Assembly: GCF_900103985.1 (NCBI RefSeq)
Contig: NZ_FNIE01000003.1
Coordinates: 496,001-560,000 of the forward strand
DNA length: 64,000 bases
Direction: 5' to 3'
From: Actinacidiphila guanduensis
Lineage (GTDB): Bacteria > Actinomycetota > Actinomycetes > Streptomycetales > Streptomycetaceae
The notes under the pieces are model-generated. The model ran no database searches and had not been told where the DNA came from. It saw only the letters and a list, made by a program, of their open reading frames with translations. Shown here piece after piece: positions 21,073 through 29,238 of this stretch. The position numbers were made by a program, and so were the translations under genes. Within the stretch, counting starts at the first letter, position 1; the number at the start of each line of letters is the position of its first letter.

Positions 21073-21539
21073 CCCCCCGCCCCGGCCCCCAGGCCGCAGC
21101 CGACCCGCCGCCCGGTGTGCAGGCCGGCCACCCGCCGGCCGGACGCGGATCGCAGCCCGACTACGGGCCGGTGGCAGGCCGCAGGCGGACGCGGGCCGGT
21201 GCGGGCCGACGCCTGCTGGCTGCGCGGGCTGCACAACGGAGCAGGCCGGTGCAGCCCGGTGCAGCCCTGCGAGCCGACCGAGCGTCGGCGGGGGGGCGGT
21301 CCAGGCCGACCACCCGCCGACCACCCGCCGACCACCCGCCGACCACCCGTCGGCCGCAGGCCCGGTCGCACGCCGGTCCAGGCCGGCGTCGACCGATACC
21401 GCCGGGTGCGGGCCCGTCGCATGCTCGGGCGGACGCCGGGCAGCCGGTGCCGGGGTGGGACCCGCGGCGCGCGGGCGCGGGGCGGGCACGTAGTGGGCCG
21501 CCACAACGTCGAAAACCCTCGGATCAGGGAGCAGCAGGT
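21073..21539. other. 467-bp low-complexity intergenic region
   Basis: Composed almost entirely of short C/G-rich words such as GCAGGCCGGTGCAGCC. It is open in several frames but shows no gene features. A perfect four-copy tandem repeat lies at 21306-21349. It separates the TPM and PspA-like genes, so the second gene may have its own promoter near 21500-21530. Confidence 0.55.
21306..21349. repeat. Tandem repeat, 4 x 11 bp (CCGACCACCCG)
   Basis: Four perfect head-to-tail copies of CCGACCACCCG. The 11-bp unit is not a multiple of three, so it would not keep a single reading frame, which supports a non-coding region. Confidence 0.95.
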
Positions 21540-22253
21540 ATGACGAAGCAGACGATCACCGGACGGGTGGCACAGCTGGCGCGGGCCGACATCCACGCGC
21601 TCCTCGACCAGGCGGAGGACCCGCACAAGATGGTCGACCAGCTCGTCCGGGACTACCGGGAGAACATCAAGGAGGCCGAGGACGCCGTGGCCGGCACCAT
21701 CGGCAACCTGCGGATGACGGAGCAGGACCACGCCGAGGACATCGCCGCGGCCGCCGAGTGGGGCGGCAAGGCGGCCGTCGCGAGCCGCAAGGCGGACGAG
21801 CTGCGCCGGGCGGGCAGCGCGGCCGCGGCCGACCGCTTCGACGCCCTCGCCAGGATCGCGCTCGGCCGCCAGTTGCAGTCCGAGAAGGAGGCCAGGGCCG
21901 CGGAGCCGGTGATCGCCGCGCAGTCCGAGCTGGTGGGCGACCTGCGCGACGGGCTGGCGAGGATGAAGGAGCGGTTCGCGCAACTGCAGGCCAAGCGCGA
22001 GGAGTTGGTGACCCGTTCGCGGACCGCTCCGGCGCAGCACACGATGCTGGACACCGTGCGCAGCGTGGACGTCCTCGACCCGACGAGCGACCTGACCCGC
22101 TTCGAGGAGAAGGTCCGCCGCGAGGAGGCGCGCGCCCAGGGGAGCAAGGAGCTCGCCCCCTCCGCGCTGGACGGCCGGTTCGAGTCGCTGGAGTCGCTCG
22201 CCGACGCCGACGAGGTCGAGGCGCGCCTCGCCCGGCTGAAGGCGGTCTCCTGA
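21540..22253 (+). CDS. PspA/IM30 family membrane-stress protein
   Basis: A 237-residue, largely helical protein starting TKQTITGRVAQLARADIHAL and containing DPHKMVDQLVRDYRENIKEA, the N-terminal signature of actinobacterial PspA/IM30 homologues. These proteins are peripheral, ESCRT-III-like and bind stressed membranes. The ATG at 21540 has AGGGAG 8 nt upstream. It follows the TPM-domain gene on the same strand after a 467-bp gap and converges with a phosphatase gene. The charged C-terminal part (FEEKVRREEARAQG) is coiled coil. The assignment to the superfamily is firm; a specific gene name is not. Confidence 0.9.
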   Translation: MTKQTITGRVAQLARADIHALLDQAEDPHKMVDQLVRDYRENIKEAEDAVAGTIGNLRMTEQDHAEDIAAAAEWGGKAAVASRKADELRRAGSAAAADRFDALARIALGRQLQSEKEARAAEPVIAAQSELVGDLRDGLARMKERFAQLQAKREELVTRSRTAPAQHTMLDTVRSVDVLDPTSDLTRFEEKVRREEARAQGSKELAPSALDGRFESLESLADADEVEARLARLKAVS

Positions 22254-22301
22254 CGGCCGGCCGAAGGGGGTTCCCCGGCTCCCCGAAGGGCCCGCGGGCG
22301 C

Positions 22302-24863
22302 TCAGAACATGTTGAGCAGGTCGTCCACCGAAGGGCCCTGGGAGCCGTGGCTGTCGCCGCGCAGGGCGAGTTCGAACCAGACGGTCTTGCCGCGGTGGGT
22401 GCGCCGGCTGCCCCAGCTCTGGCTGAGCATCGCCACCAGCTGAAGGCCGCGGCCGCCCTCGTCGGTGTCGCGGGCGCGGCGGCGGCGCGGCTGGAGCAGC
22501 GCGCTGTCCCACACCTCGCAGACCAGGGTGCGCTCCAGCAGCAGCCGCAGCCGGATGTCGCCGAAGCCGTGCCGCAGGGCGTTGGTGACCAGCTCGCTGA
22601 CGAGCAGTTCGGTGGTGTCCACCAGGTCGTCCAGGCCCCAGGCGAGCAGCTGGTCGCGGGCGAGTTCGCGGGCGCGGGCGACCGAGGTGGGCTGCGGGGC
22701 GAGCGTCCAGTCGCCGACCTGGTCGGCCGGCAGGCCCTCGATCCGGGCCATCAGCAGCGCGATGTCGTCCTCGCCGTGGGCGGTGTCCAAGGTGGCGAGC
22801 ACGTGGTCGCAGACATCCTCCAGCGGGCGGGCGGAGTCGGCGAGCGAGGCGCGGAAGGCATCCAGGCCCTCGTCGAGCGCGTGGCTGCGGGACTCGACCA
22901 GGCCGTCGGTGTAGAGGGCGAGCAGCGCGCCCTCGGCGAGCTGCACCTCGATCTCTTCGAAGGGCTCGCCGCCGACCCCGAGCGGGACGCCCCTGGGCAC
23001 CTCCAGCAGCAGCGGCGGCTCGTCGGGTTCCACCACCACCGGCGGCAGGTGCCCGGCGTTGGCGATCGAACAGCGCCGGGTGACCGCGTCGTAGACGACA
23101 TAGACGCAGGTGGCGAGGTAGACCTCGCCGGGGTCGGCGTCCGTGGGGCTCTTCGAGCGGCGGGCGCGGCCCGCCGCGGGGGCGCCCAGGCCGCTGGCGA
23201 CCTCGTCCAACGCGGTGAGCACCTCGGCGGGTTCGAGGTCGAGCATGGCCAGCGTCCGCAGCGCGGTGCGCAGTTCGCCCATGGCGACGGCGGCGCGCAG
23301 GCCGCGGCCCATCACGTCGCCGACGACCAGGGCGGTGCGGTGGCCGGGCAGTTCGATGACGTCGAACCAGTCGCCGCCGACCTCGGTCTCCATGCTGCCG
23401 GGCAGGTAGCGGCAGGCGATGTCGAGGCCGGCCGCCTCCGGGTCGTCGGGGGGCAGCAGCGAGCGCTGGAGGATCAGGGCGCGTTCGTGCTCGCGCCGGT
23501 AGAGGCGGGCGTTGTCGAGGAAGATGGCGGCGCGGGCGGCCAGTTCCTCGGCGAGCATCCGGTCCCGCTCGGTGAACGGCTCGCTGCCCTTGGCCCGGGA
23601 GAACTGCACCAGGCCGAGCACGGTGTCGCGGGCGACCATCGGCACCACGAGGGTGGACTGCACCAGCGGGGCGCCGCCCAGGTCGTGGCCGCCGTCGCCG
23701 TCGAGCACCTGGGGCTGGGCGGTGCGCAGGGCGCGGGCGCTGGCGGAGTTGAAGCGGAAGCGGTGCACCGCGCCCACCGAGACGGGGCCTTCGCTGGGGT
23801 CCACGTCGTCGTCGCCGGCCATCACCACGGGCGCGTCGGACACCGCGCTGGCGAAGGCGACCCGGCGCACCTGGCCGCTGCCGTCGGTGGTGCCCACCAG
23901 TTCCTCGGCACCGGACAGCAGCGCCTGGTAGAGGTCCACCGAGGCGAGGTCGCAGAAGTGCGGCACGGCCACGTCGAGGAGTTCGCGGGCGGTGGTCTCC
24001 AGGTCCAGCGAGGTGCCGATGCGCGAGCCGGCCTCGTTGAGCAGCGCGAGGTTGCGGCGGGCGTGGGCGGCCTCGCGTTCGGCCCGCTGGCGGCCGGTGA
24101 CGTCCATCGCCAGGCCCGCGACGCCGATCGGGCGGCCGGAGTTGCTGTGCAGGCGGTAGAGGGAGATGGACCAGCGGCGGCGTGCTGGGTCGCCGGGGAC
24201 GGTGCCCACCAGCGGCATGTCCAGCACCGGTTCGCCGGTCTCCAGCACCTGGCGCAGCGCCGCCGACAGCCGGTCGGCCTCCACGCGGGAGAGGAAGTCG
24301 TGCGGGCCGCGCCCGGGGTGCTCCTCGGCGGGCCGGCCGAAGACCGCGGCGAAGCGCTCGTTGACCCGCACCAGGCGCAGATGGGTGTCGAAGAGCACGA
24401 AGCCCATCGGCGACTGGCCGAACACCGCCTGGGAGGCGGCGAGATCGGTCTCGATCTGGCGCAGCGCGGCCACGTCGACGGCCACGCACAGGGCGCCCTC
24501 GTCGGAGGGCATGACATAGACCTCGGCGAGGCCCTCGCCGCCGGCCGCGTCGCGGTAGGGCACCACGCCGTTCCACTCGCGGCCGTCGAGGATCTCGGCG
24601 AGCCGCTGGTGGCCGCGGACCTGGACGCCGGGCGGGGCGAACGCGGAGACGGGGTCCTTGCCGACGGCCTCGTCCGCCGCCAGTCCGAAGAACTCGGTGG
24701 CCCGGCGGCTCCACTGGTCGATGCGGCCGTTGCGGTCGAGGGAGAAGGAGGCGACACGTATGTAGTCGTAAAGCGATCCGGGCGGGCTCGACTGCCAGAC
24801 GCCGGCAATCGCCGTGTCCGTGTCGTCCCCGGGCGGAACCGCCCCGGCTGGCATGTCGCTCAC
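22302..24863 (-). CDS. PAS-PAS-GAF-SpoIIE phosphatase with C-terminal HATPase domain
   Basis: An 853-residue soluble signalling protein. PAS domains cover about 30-130 (YIRVASFSLDRNGRIDQWS) and 140-255 (SPMGFVLFDTHLRLVRVNER), then a GAF domain about 285-455. The SpoIIE PP2C-type serine phosphatase, about 470-680, keeps the metal aspartates (GGDWFD, VVGDVMGRG, DDIALLMAR). An anti-sigma-type HATPase fold, about 700-840, has ELLVSELVTNALRHG and DEGGRGLQL. Such proteins both dephosphorylate anti-anti-sigma factors and may phosphorylate them, controlling partner switching. The start is a GTG at 24863 with GGAGG 10 nt upstream. A close paralogue lies just upstream. Confidence 0.92.
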   Translation of the reverse strand: MSDMPAGAVPPGDDTDTAIAGVWQSSPPGSLYDYIRVASFSLDRNGRIDQWSRRATEFFGLAADEAVGKDPVSAFAPPGVQVRGHQRLAEILDGREWNGVVPYRDAAGGEGLAEVYVMPSDEGALCVAVDVAALRQIETDLAASQAVFGQSPMGFVLFDTHLRLVRVNERFAAVFGRPAEEHPGRGPHDFLSRVEADRLSAALRQVLETGEPVLDMPLVGTVPGDPARRRWSISLYRLHSNSGRPIGVAGLAMDVTGRQRAEREAAHARRNLALLNEAGSRIGTSLDLETTARELLDVAVPHFCDLASVDLYQALLSGAEELVGTTDGSGQVRRVAFASAVSDAPVVMAGDDDVDPSEGPVSVGAVHRFRFNSASARALRTAQPQVLDGDGGHDLGGAPLVQSTLVVPMVARDTVLGLVQFSRAKGSEPFTERDRMLAEELAARAAIFLDNARLYRREHERALILQRSLLPPDDPEAAGLDIACRYLPGSMETEVGGDWFDVIELPGHRTALVVGDVMGRGLRAAVAMGELRTALRTLAMLDLEPAEVLTALDEVASGLGAPAAGRARRSKSPTDADPGEVYLATCVYVVYDAVTRRCSIANAGHLPPVVVEPDEPPLLLEVPRGVPLGVGGEPFEEIEVQLAEGALLALYTDGLVESRSHALDEGLDAFRASLADSARPLEDVCDHVLATLDTAHGEDDIALLMARIEGLPADQVGDWTLAPQPTSVARARELARDQLLAWGLDDLVDTTELLVSELVTNALRHGFGDIRLRLLLERTLVCEVWDSALLQPRRRRARDTDEGGRGLQLVAMLSQSWGSRRTHRGKTVWFELALRGDSHGSQGPSVDDLLNMF

Positions 24864-25233
24864 TCGCCCGACCCCTCCAGCTCAGCACACATGGACCGGT
24901 TGAAGCCGAGTATTCAGCATGGCGACCATCCAGCACACGGTCTTGTCGATCACAGCATCATCTCAGCTCGTGGGGTACACGGGCGTCCCCGGACCCCTCG
25001 GTCGCACCTCTCTCTCCCGCCCCTTCGGCATACCCGGCACACTCGGTCCGAACCATCGCGCTCCGGGGGCCGCCGTGGCGCGCGCGGTGGCCGTTCGGCT
25101 GTGCCGACGGCCCGAACGGCGCCCGGTCCGGGGCCGGTCCGGGCGGGGACGGCGGCGGGCCAGGAGCGGGCCAGGACGGGAACCGGCCCGGGACAGAAGC
25201 GGCGGAGGAATTCGCAGCCGGGCCCGAAACCCC
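24864..25233. other. 370-bp region between two phosphatase genes
   Basis: No gene seen. It must hold the promoter of the gene starting at 24863. A hairpin at 25090-25120 probably ends transcription of the gene whose stop is at 25234. The section 24900-25070 has lower GC and mixed composition, as expected for a promoter region. Confidence 0.5.
25090..25120 (-). terminator. Possible hairpin terminator
   Basis: A 9-bp perfect stem, GCCGTTCGG (25090-25098) with CCGAACGGC (25112-25120), around a 13-nt loop. It lies 114 bp beyond the phosphatase stop at 25234, which is rather far, so the role is tentative. Confidence 0.45.
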
Positions 25234-27711
25234 TCAGGGCAGGGCGAGTTCGAACCAGACCGTCTTGCCCAGCGCGCCGTGCCGCGTGCCCCATCGGTGC
25301 GCGGAGCGGGCCACCAACTGCAGCCCGCGGCCGCCCTCGTCGTCCTCGGCGGCCACCCGCTCGCGCGGCGGGTCGGGCAGCGGGTCGGAGACCTCGACGA
25401 GCAGCGAGCCGCCGCGCACCATCCGCACCCCGATCGGCCCGTGCGCGTACCGCAGGGAGTTGGTGACCAGTTCGCTGACGAGCAGCACGGTGACGTCGAT
25501 CAGCGGCGCCAGGCCCCACTTGACGAGGGTGTCGCGCACCCGGCGGCGGGCCAGGCGCACCGCGCTCGCCTCGGCCGGGAAGGTCCAGGAGGCGGTGGAG
25601 TCGGCCGGCAGGCCGCCGAGCCGGGCCATCAGCAGTGCCACGTCGTCGGGTTCGCGGGTCGGGTCCAGCTCGGCCAGCAGCTCGTCGCAGGCGTCCTCCA
25701 GGGAGTCCAGCCGCCGGCACAGGGTGGCGCACAGGCGGTCGATGCCGGTGCCGATGTCCATGCCGCGGGCCTCGACCAGGCCGTCGGTGTAGAGCACGAG
25801 CACGGCGCCGTCGGGCACGTCCAGCTCGATGCTCTCGAACCGCACCCCGCCGACGCCCAGCGGTGCCCCGGTCGGCAGGTCGAGCGGGCGGGCCCGGCAC
25901 TGCTCGGGGCCGTCGGACTGCTCGACCAGCACCGGCGGCAGGTGGCCGGCCCGGGCGATGGCGCAGTGCCGGGTGGAGGGGTCGTAGACCGCGTAGGCGA
26001 GGGTGGCCAGCCAGCCGCCGGCGTTGCTGGGGGCGAGGTCGTCGCCGAGGGCGTCGACCCGGCGCAGCAGTTCGTCGGGCGGCATGTCGAAGCCGGCCAG
26101 GGTGCGCACCGCCGTGCGCAGTCGGCCCATGGCGGCGGCCGCGGGCAGGCCGTGGCCCATCACGTCGCCGACGACGAAGGCGATCCGGCCGCCGGCCAGC
26201 GGGATGACGTCGAACCAGTCGCCGCCGACCTCGGCGCCGCTGCCCGCCGGCACATAGCGGTAGGCGACGTTGATGCCGGGCGGCTCGGGCACCGTGCGCG
26301 GCAGCAGGCTGCGCTGGAGCATCAGGCCGCCCTCGCGCTCGCGGGCGTACAGGCGGGCGTTGTCCAGGGCGGCGCCGGCGCGGTAGGCGAGTTCGTTCGC
26401 CAGCGCCAGGTCGTCCTGCTCGTACGGTTCGCGGGCGCCGGAGCGGGCCACCACCAGCAGGCCGAGGACGGTGCCGTGGGCGCGCAGCGGCAGCACCAGC
26501 ATGGAGGTGACGCCCAGTTCGAGGGCCGCGTACACCTTGGGATCGCCGGGGTAGGTGGTGGCCAGCAGCTCCTGCTCGCCGGTGACCATCCGGGCGTCGC
26601 CGCCGGCCAGCACCCGGCCGAAGGCGGAGTCCTGGGTGAAGGAGATCGCCTGCCCGCGCCGCAGCCATCGCTCCACCTGCGGGGTCCAGCGCACCGCCGC
26701 GGTGCCGAGCTGCCGCAGCGGGGTGCCCTCGCGGTAGCCGGTCACCGGCAGGTCGCCGCCGGTGACGACCTCGCCGCGCAGGATCACCCCCGCGTAGTCG
26801 GCGAAGACCGGGACCAGGGACTCGGCGACGGTCTCGGCGACCCGGGTGACGTCGAGCACGCCGGCGATGCGGGCGCCCATGTGGTTGAGCAGGGCGAGGC
26901 GGCGGCGGGCGCGTTCGGCCTTGCGGGCGTCGCGCACCCGCTCGGTGACGTCCATGACGGTGGCGCTGATGCCGAGTACGTGGCCGGCGCTGTCCACCAG
27001 CCGGTGGTAGGAGAGCGAGCGGTGGCCGTAGGGTCCCGGGGCGGCGGCGACCAGGTCGATCACGGGACGGCCGGTGGTCAGCACCTCGCGCTGCAGCTCG
27101 GAGATCCGGCCGGCCACCGCCGGGTCGAGGATGTCGTGGACGGTGCGGCCGATGTGGTCGGCGGGCGGGACGCCGTTCATGGCGGCCAGCGCCGCGTTGA
27201 TCCGCACATAGCGCAGGTCGGTGTCGAAGATGGCGACACCGAGCGGCGAGGAGTCGAAGAGCGCGTCCAGCGCGGCCAAGTCGTGCTCCAGGGTGCGCAG
27301 CCGGCTGGTCTCCACCATGGAGGCCAGCACGAAGGGTCGCCCCTCGCCGTCGACGAGCAGGCTGGCCCGGGTCTCGACCTGCACGCTGTGCCCGTCGCGG
27401 TGGCGCAGCGCGAGGATGCCGCTCCAGCGGCCGTACCGCATCAGCTCGGCGAGGATGCGCTCGGCGGACACCGGGGTGCCGCGGGCGCCGACCTTCGGGG
27501 TGCCGCTGCCCGGGGTGTCCTCGGGCGGCCTCTCGGCGGGGCCGAACAGGCCGCCGACCCGGCGCCCGACGACGTCCTCGCCGGACCACCCCAGCACCTC
27601 CTCGGCGAGCGGGCTCCACAGCAGGACGCGGCCGGAGGTGTCGAGCATGACCACGGCGACGCGCAGGGTGTCGAGCAGCGTGCCGGGGCGGGGCTCGCCG
27701 CTGGCGCTCAT
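25234..27711 (-). CDS. PAS-PAS-GAF-SpoIIE phosphatase with C-terminal HATPase domain (paralogue)
   Basis: An 825-residue protein with the same module order as 22302-24863: PAS about 10-115 (DTLRVAVVMLDTSGRVLLWS), PAS about 135-245 (SPLGVAIFDTDLRYVRIN), GAF about 265-430, SpoIIE phosphatase about 455-660 (GGDWFDV, VVGDVMGHG, DDVALLMAR) and HATPase about 690-825 (VLLVSELVTNSLRYA, DEGGRGLQL). The chosen ATG at 27711 follows GGGGGTG; the frame is open to a GTG at 27762. No membrane segment is present. The sensor half has diverged far more from the neighbour than the phosphatase half, which suggests duplicated outputs with separate inputs. Confidence 0.91.
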   Translation of the reverse strand: MSASGEPRPGTLLDTLRVAVVMLDTSGRVLLWSPLAEEVLGWSGEDVVGRRVGGLFGPAERPPEDTPGSGTPKVGARGTPVSAERILAELMRYGRWSGILALRHRDGHSVQVETRASLLVDGEGRPFVLASMVETSRLRTLEHDLAALDALFDSSPLGVAIFDTDLRYVRINAALAAMNGVPPADHIGRTVHDILDPAVAGRISELQREVLTTGRPVIDLVAAAPGPYGHRSLSYHRLVDSAGHVLGISATVMDVTERVRDARKAERARRRLALLNHMGARIAGVLDVTRVAETVAESLVPVFADYAGVILRGEVVTGGDLPVTGYREGTPLRQLGTAAVRWTPQVERWLRRGQAISFTQDSAFGRVLAGGDARMVTGEQELLATTYPGDPKVYAALELGVTSMLVLPLRAHGTVLGLLVVARSGAREPYEQDDLALANELAYRAGAALDNARLYAREREGGLMLQRSLLPRTVPEPPGINVAYRYVPAGSGAEVGGDWFDVIPLAGGRIAFVVGDVMGHGLPAAAAMGRLRTAVRTLAGFDMPPDELLRRVDALGDDLAPSNAGGWLATLAYAVYDPSTRHCAIARAGHLPPVLVEQSDGPEQCRARPLDLPTGAPLGVGGVRFESIELDVPDGAVLVLYTDGLVEARGMDIGTGIDRLCATLCRRLDSLEDACDELLAELDPTREPDDVALLMARLGGLPADSTASWTFPAEASAVRLARRRVRDTLVKWGLAPLIDVTVLLVSELVTNSLRYAHGPIGVRMVRGGSLLVEVSDPLPDPPRERVAAEDDEGGRGLQLVARSAHRWGTRHGALGKTVWFELALP

Positions 27712-27949
27712 CGGTTGCACCCCCGACCGGGTCGGGCCGGGCCCGCGCGTCCCGGCCACCAAGAGAGCTTTTCCCTCTTCTTACCCGATACTGCCTCTTT
27801 GGTCCGGGTTGTGCCCGCGGGAGCGCGCGGGCGGGCGGCGGATACGGGGGCGGTGACGTGCGGTGACCGGTCTCAAGGGCCGGCGAGGAGGGCCCGCAGC
27901 GACGTGAGGGCGTCCATGGGGGCAGGCAGGGCGCGTACGGGGTCCCGGC

Positions 27950-28180
27950 TCAGGAGTCGGCGGGGCGGGGGGACACCGGCTCGATGACGTAGATCCGCTC
28001 GGGGGCCTGCTCAGGGGCCTGCTCGGCGCTCTGCCCGGTGGCCGCGCCGGACCGGGCCGCGGGCCCTACGAGGGTGCCGGCGACCCGTTCGGCCTCCGCC
28101 CGGGTCGCGTACCGGCCCACCCGGTAGCGGTTGCCGCCCTCGTCCTGACGTATCAGGACCCATCCGAGCTCGGACGTCAC
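27950..28180 (-). CDS. Small SPOR-like protein
   Basis: A 76-residue protein with GWVLIRQDEGGNRYRVGRYA then TRAEAERVAGTL, the pattern of small Streptomyces proteins annotated as SPOR-like. SPOR folds bind peptidoglycan, but this one has no signal peptide and would stay in the cytoplasm. The C-terminal half is Ala/Gln/Pro-rich with a repeated EQAPEQAPE. GTG at 28180 follows AAGGAGG at about 10 nt. Upstream in-frame ATGs at 28204 and 28222 lie inside a direct repeat and lack ribosome sites. A GntR gene lies upstream on the same strand. Confidence 0.75.
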   Translation of the reverse strand: MTSELGWVLIRQDEGGNRYRVGRYATRAEAERVAGTLVGPAARSGAATGQSAEQAPEQAPERIYVIEPVSPRPADS

Positions 28181-28200
28181 TGCGCCGCCCCCTCCTTCGT

Positions 28201-28233
28201 GCATATGCCCGACCGTTTGCATATGCCCCGACC
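28201..28233. repeat. Two 18-bp-spaced GCATATGC palindromic direct repeats
   Basis: GCATATGCCC-GACC at 28201-28214 and GCATATGCCCCGACC at 28219-28233. Each contains the perfect palindrome GCATATGC, and the two are 18 bp apart (nearly two helical turns). They lie about 20-50 bp upstream of the start at 28180, so they could be paired operator half-sites. Confidence 0.7.
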
Positions 28234-28356
28234 CTACGCCCGAGGTTCACGGACCGGGCACGGGATGACACGAAGAGGTATCGATCCGGCCAGCCGTTCG
28301 ACCGGAAACGTGACACGGCATCAGACTCCCCGGGCGCGCCTGCTCCCGGCGGGCGC

Positions 28357-29109
28357 TCAGCGCACGGGCAGGTGGTAGACGGCCCGGAAGCGGTCGGCCG
28401 GCAGCACCACGTCGGCGGTCTCCACCGGGCGGCCGGAGGCGAAGTAGGTGCGGCGGATCTCGATCACGATGTGGCCGGGGACCCCGCCGAGCAGGGCGGT
28501 CTCCTCGGCCAGGCCCGGCCGGGCGCCGACCTCCTCGGCCATGTGGTCGACCACCACGTCGATCGCCGCCATCCGCGGCACCACGCCCTGCCCGCCGACC
28601 GGGCCCTCCTCGGGCAGCAGCACCGGGGTGCGGGCGGTGAGCGCCAGCGGCTCCCAGGAGGTGGAGAGCATGGAGGGCTCGCCCTCGGTGCGGAAGAGGT
28701 AGTGGGTGCGCATCACCCGGTCGCCCGGCGCGATCGCGAGCCGCTGCGCGATCTGCGGGGAGGCGTCCTCCTGCACGGTGTGCGACTCCCAGGTGCCCTT
28801 GCTCGCCTCGTCCGCCTGCTCCTGCCGGTACGGGCTGGGGGCGCCGGTCGGCCGGAAACCGCTGCGCACGACCGGCCGCGGCACGGGACGCTCGCGCACA
28901 TAGGTGCCCGAGCCGGACCTGCCCTCCACGTAGCCCTCGGCCATCAGCACCTTGCGCGCCTCCAGGGCGACGGTGTCCGAGACGCCGTAGTCGCTGCGGA
29001 TGCGGGCCTGCGAGGGGAGCCGGGCGTGCGGCGGCAGAGTGCCATCCAGGATCTTCCGCCGCAGGTCTCCGGCCACGCGAAGGTAGGCGGGCTGCTCACC
29101 GAAGGCCAC
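28357..29109 (-). CDS. GntR family transcriptional regulator, HutC/UTRA type
   Basis: A 250-residue regulator. The N-terminal winged helix-turn-helix covers about 5-75 (YLRVAGDLRRKILDGTLPP, LPSQARIRSDYGVS, GYVEGRSGSGTYV). A linker follows, and a UTRA-like effector domain runs from about 105 to the end (QRLAIAPGDRVMRTHYLF, VPGHIVIEIRRTYFASGRPV). The start is a GTG at 29109 with GGGAGG 5 nt upstream. The ligand is unknown; UTRA domains usually bind small sugars, amino acids or fatty acids. A nested palindrome lies immediately upstream, pointing to autoregulation. Confidence 0.92.
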   Translation of the reverse strand: MAFGEQPAYLRVAGDLRRKILDGTLPPHARLPSQARIRSDYGVSDTVALEARKVLMAEGYVEGRSGSGTYVRERPVPRPVVRSGFRPTGAPSPYRQEQADEASKGTWESHTVQEDASPQIAQRLAIAPGDRVMRTHYLFRTEGEPSMLSTSWEPLALTARTPVLLPEEGPVGGQGVVPRMAAIDVVVDHMAEEVGARPGLAEETALLGGVPGHIVIEIRRTYFASGRPVETADVVLPADRFRAVYHLPVR

Positions 29110-29117
29110 GTGCCCCT

Positions 29118-29157
29118 CCCAGGGGTTGACTGTGTGCGACAGCTTCGCAACCCTGGG
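29118..29157. promoter_or_regulatory. Nested palindromes upstream of the GntR gene
   Basis: An outer inverted repeat pairs CCCAGGGGTT (29118-29127) with AACCCTGGG (29149-29157), one base short on one side. Within it lies TGCGA-CAGCT-TCGCA (29135-29149). They are 9-48 bp upstream of the GTG start, where an operator overlapping the promoter would be expected. Confidence 0.6.
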
Positions 29158-29238
29158 TACTCGTCCGCAAGCTCTGCCGTGAGCCTTACGGACCGTGTGG
29201 CGGGTGTGGAGGGGTAGCCGGACCCCGGTTCGCGGCGG

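Noticed and set aside
21306-21349. The 11-bp tandem repeat considered as a CRISPR array
   Set aside because: Repeat units are directly adjacent with no spacers, too short, and no cas genes are present.
24919-27987. A 1022-codon plus-strand open frame opposite the second SpoIIE phosphatase
   Set aside because: It is the complement of strongly supported minus-strand coding with family motifs; its own translation is Gly/Val/Gln/His-rich shadow.
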